From Tachypleus tridentatus (lineage: Eukaryota; Arthropoda; Merostomata; Xiphosura; Limulidae), in assembly GCF_004210375.1 (NCBI RefSeq), contig NC_134825.1, positions 72,283,558-72,347,557 on the forward strand: a DNA stretch of 64,000 nucleotides, given 5' to 3'. Position numbers and translations under genes: made by a program. The number at the start of each line of letters is the position of its first letter. The first letter of the stretch is position 1. The notes beneath the pieces were generated by a model that saw only the letters and a list, made by a program, of their open reading frames with translations, did no database searches and had not been told where the DNA came from. Below are positions 60,472 to 64,000 of this stretch, piece by piece.

Positions 60472-60582
60472 CAAATAGCAGACCTCCGGAAAGAAAATTT
60501 CAATCTGAAATTGAAACTGTATTTTTTGGAAGAGAAGATGGAGAAAAAATATGATGGTGATGATAAAGAGCTCCATAGAATT
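60472..60582 (+). CDS. cnn: Centrosomin/CDK5RAP2-like exon, CM1 core
   Basis: Acceptor aactttttacag, donor gtgagg, exactly 37 codons. It reads QIADLRKENFNLKLKLYFLE, EKMEKKYDGDDKELHRI. This is the centrosomin N-terminal motif 1 (CM1): L-R-K-E-N-F-N-L-K-L-x-x-YFLEE is near invariant from fungi to humans. It includes the phenylalanine known to be needed for gamma-tubulin-complex binding in CDK5RAP2. The predicted structure is a coiled-coil helix. Vertebrate CDK5RAP2 and PDE4DIP are paralogues that this segment cannot tell apart; arthropods usually have the single name centrosomin. Confidence 0.93.
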
Positions 60583-63500
60583 GTGAGGATATTTCTTTAA
60601 CTTGTCAACATAAATTGAATAGTATATTGAATATCCATTTACTTATAGAAATTTTAAGTTCAGTTTTATTTTTTAGAAGAAGAATTTTAGAAATTATATA
60701 TTCTCAGAAGTTATAACTACATTTTGGAAATATTTCTCAATACAATTAAACTTTAAATATGGGTGACAGTTATTTTAAGATTTTTGAAGGAGAGAATATA
60801 TTTTAGAGTACTCAAATGGTCATTAGGATATTTTGCTTTCTAGGAAAAGGGACTTTTATGACTTATTTCTCATATGCCAGAAATAGAATAATAGTGTTTT
60901 ACAAAATATTTTATGTTAATGAGGAATAATTATCAGTAGCCATGTAATTTTAAACTGTATTACCATATTGTAAAGAGAAAAATACTGAAGCAAGATTTTA
61001 TGACATTACTGCTGGGTTAAATTTACTAGAAATAGAGTATATACACAATTTGAAATAAGTAGAAAGAAAAAAAATAGCTTTGTATATGTAAGTTTTTATT
61101 ATTTAATCTTAGTTTCTTACACCATGACATGTGACAAACTTTTAACACACTGATTTGTAGGGACCTCTGTATAATCTACAGATGCAATGCATGCTATCAG
61201 TAATCAAGCATGACTTACCATAATTGTATTACACTTGCATTACTTGTTACTTGCCTTTACATGTATAAAACTGCAGAATAAATTTAGCTTAATTAAACTA
61301 GAATGAAATCATATCAGCACTGGAACTTACCATGTGTGTTTTATTTTGCACAGTATCAGTTTTATAAAATGATTAGACAGCAAAACACTATAACATATGT
61401 GATTATAATTTTGTTTTCTTTTATTTGAAATTACCATGTTTTAGTGTAAAATAATCTTTGACAGACTCAATATTATTGACAATTGTTATATAATCAACTT
61501 AAACCGGATCAAGGGTATTTGTAAGTTTGTGGAAATGCATTGCATTTAATATCTAATGTTAAAGCTACCTTATCTTCTAGAGTCAAATCTGTTGACTCTA
61601 AACATAATACAGTGTCACACAAGAAAAATCATGGTTACAAAAGGAGTAAAAAAAGTTAAATACTTCAAAGTTTGTTTACATTTTGTATTAGTGCACAGAT
61701 TTTGTTTATTCTCATATATGCTTTCTTGAGTAACTAGACAAAAAGAGTGAGACTTGCATACAGTATTATGACTAATGCAAAATCTTGAAAAGAGAGAGGT
61801 GATTATAGAGTATTAAAACTAGTACTTAAATTCTTGGCTTACCAAAATGATGCCTTTACTGGAAGCTAAATATTTAGACCCACAATGACCCTATTGCCAT
61901 GGGTATCCTTCACTGCACATGACACAAAATTTTAGTGCTTTACTTTCAAAATTTTATTAAACTATTATTTGTTTGTTATACCAATTAAAATAGCATAAAT
62001 TATTAGCTAATAATCCATATTTTAGTAGCATGTAAGTTTCAAGTTCTTAACTTTGCAAGGCAATATTTAAAAATCCTGAATTTTCCTAGTGTGACACATG
62101 TGACATATTTTCTCTTAGCATGTTATTATCCCTATTTTACCCACCAAAGTTAATGACTGCCTTGAATGCATTTGCAATGAATTTGGTTGCATGGGTTAAA
62201 AGTTATAAAAAATTTTGATGTAAGAGAATTTGTCTAGTTTCTGCATGTTATTAATCTGTTTTGTTGGATCTGTTATTTAATTAAAATTATGGTGCATTAC
62301 TATCATCAGCATAAAATTTATGATTAACTCTCTTCAAAAATCAAGAGCAAGAAAAACAAAGATTGGTTAAGTATTTCTATTTCTGTTTTGTATCTTTTTT
62401 TTTTATGTATAATTACAAGTGTAACCAAAATGTAAAATAGGGATCCTTTTAAGTTAAGTAAAATAAATGATTTTAGTATAATAAAAGTTTCACAAATCAA
62501 CATGCAAGCAGCTTGTAGTAGCTTGAGAGTAATGTAATTTGTTAACATAATGTGAGTTGCACATACCTGTGTGGCTTACAGCTTATAGTGGTGTGAATAG
62601 TAGTTGGACACAATAAAATGTAATTATAAATAGATGCATACTGTTAAAAACCTAGAGATAATTATGATAAATGAATGTAATTAACATGTTATAATTTGAA
62701 GTCATTTTAGAAAGAAAAAGTTTTTTATTTAGATTTTTTATGTGTGATTACAGGGCTGGTCAAATTGACTCATTTCACTTTGAGATAAGGTAGAGAAAAA
62801 TAACAAACTATTAAGTTTTACTTTAAAAATTTTAAATGCATTTAAGAGGTTTTAGGGATTACACAAAAGTAGTATAAAATTTTGAGGTGAGTAAAGTATT
62901 TTTAATCTTAACATAATTACTTTTCATGTAGAGTATTCAAAGTAAGTACTCTATATTCATGAACAAATCTTTATTTTAATAAGAATACTTGAATAAAAAG
63001 TGTATATTTTTTGTATTTGAAAGATTGGCAAATTTTGTGAAGATATATATACTCTGTATTAATTGAAAAAAGACTTAATTTAAACAAGTACAAAGAGGCC
63101 AATGGTTGGTGAATCAGACAAGTCCATACTGAGCAAGTTATCATTAGAGAATAATAGTTTTAGCTGGGGACAGCTCAATTTTAGGATTATAAGAAGGTCA
63201 TAGACTCATGAAATATTCTCATTAACCTGGACAAGTAATATCAACTTATGCATTTTATTATCTAAAAAGATCACAGTAATAAACAACAATAAGAAAGCAA
63301 AAATTGAAAAAGTAATAGACTAGTTATAAAATTAACTTGTATCTAACCTTGTTTTTAATGTTTCAGCTATCTAGTCTAGGTTATCAAAATACACAAAAAT
63401 GTCTTTAATGGGTATAGTAATTTGTTTGTTTTCTTTACTTGCATTGAACTCTGCATTTTTATTTGTAACTTTTAAAATTAATTCTCAACTGCTAAAGATG

Positions 63501-63975
63501 AAATATGTGGACATATTGTAAGTGGCATTTTGTTTTGTAACTGTTGCATGTACATATCTTACACTGTCGTAAATGTATTAATAGAATCATTTACCAAGTT
63601 CGTTATTAGGTTTTATCCTAGACATAAAGATTGAAGTTGAGGGGTTTCATTTTTCCTATTTCACAACTAAATATAATGCAAATAGAAAAATGTATATACA
63701 CATAAAGTTAAGATTAACTTTATTAATGCAGGCCAGTGTGATGATAGAAATTTGACTTGGTAATAATTTATATACAGATGGTTTTATGTCATGGATGAAA
63801 AAAAAGCATTATGATATAGTATTGCTACAGATTAACTGTTCAAGTCTTAGTTTTAGAGACAGTTGTTGGAACTAAAATATACAAAGTTATTTATGGTAAA
63901 TTAGTATTAAGTATTAATGTCTAAAATAACTTTAAAGTTATTTTGTTAAAACTAGATGTTTACATTATTTTTCAG
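60583..63975 (+). other. Intron of the centrosomin-like gene
   Basis: It begins gtgagg and ends cattatttttcag. No exon or repeat was recognised in these 3.4 kb. Confidence 0.7.
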
Positions 63976-64000
63976 AATATAAAATTGCAAGTTGATGTAG
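63976..64000 (+). CDS. cnn: Centrosomin/CDK5RAP2-like exon cut by window end
   Basis: After the acceptor cattatttttcag the last 25 bases read NIKLQVDV in phase 0, following on from HRI of the previous exon. CDK5RAP2-type proteins continue CM1 with T-N-I-E-L-K-V-E-V-E-S-L, so the match in sequence, phase and order is good although short. The gene continues beyond the window. Confidence 0.75.

Noticed and set aside
1-64000. CRISPR arrays, operons, prophage or other prokaryotic systems
   Set aside because: The window has introns, SINEs and animal genes. The tandem arrays are minisatellites without the repeat-spacer pattern.

Overview
The window looks like about 64 kb of an AT-rich arthropod nuclear genome, most likely a horseshoe crab or a close chelicerate relative. 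Three things suggest this: genes split into short exons by kilobase introns, many copies of tRNA-derived SINEs of a kind I associate with xiphosuran genomes (from memory, not from a search), and several decayed Tc1/mariner and hAT transposons. Two 500-base N runs (2766-3265 and 44953-45452) are assembly gaps.

Left third (about 3.7-15.5 kb, minus strand): five exons of a mitofusin gene (outer-mitochondrial-membrane fusion GTPase) lie in the right order and phase, separated by introns. The copy looks dead. It has a 2-base deletion in one GTPase exon, a 1-base deletion in another exon, a ruined splice donor, a damaged acceptor side, and changes at GTPase motifs, including the Walker A lysine to arginine. 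It is an unprocessed pseudogene, as expected of a duplicated gene that has decayed.

Middle (21.3-38.4 kb, plus strand): seven exons of cystathionine gamma-lyase (CTH), the PLP enzyme of transsulfuration, including the Schiff-base lysine exon. Two introns use GC-AG boundaries. Exon 1 has one base too many in a T6 run. The exon for the PLP-phosphate and PLP-stacking segment is not found between exons 2 and 4, and the C-terminal exons are not found downstream. The locus is either incomplete through assembly or a second decaying duplicate.

39-52.5 kb is a transposon-rich stretch: two copies of one internally deleted Tc1-like element in opposite orientation (one nested in a SINE), SINEs, a hAT-type MITE, minisatellites and a fragment of an arthropod repeat-encoded protein.

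Right end (59.0-64.0 kb, plus strand): the 5' part of a centrosomin/CDK5RAP2/myomegalin-type gene, with the gamma-tubulin-complex-binding CM1 motif spread over consecutive exons. It runs off the window edge.

There is no operon or shared pathway. The three loci are independent eukaryotic genes. Their states (one clearly dead, one missing parts, one intact so far) fit loss of duplicate genes after a large-scale duplication.
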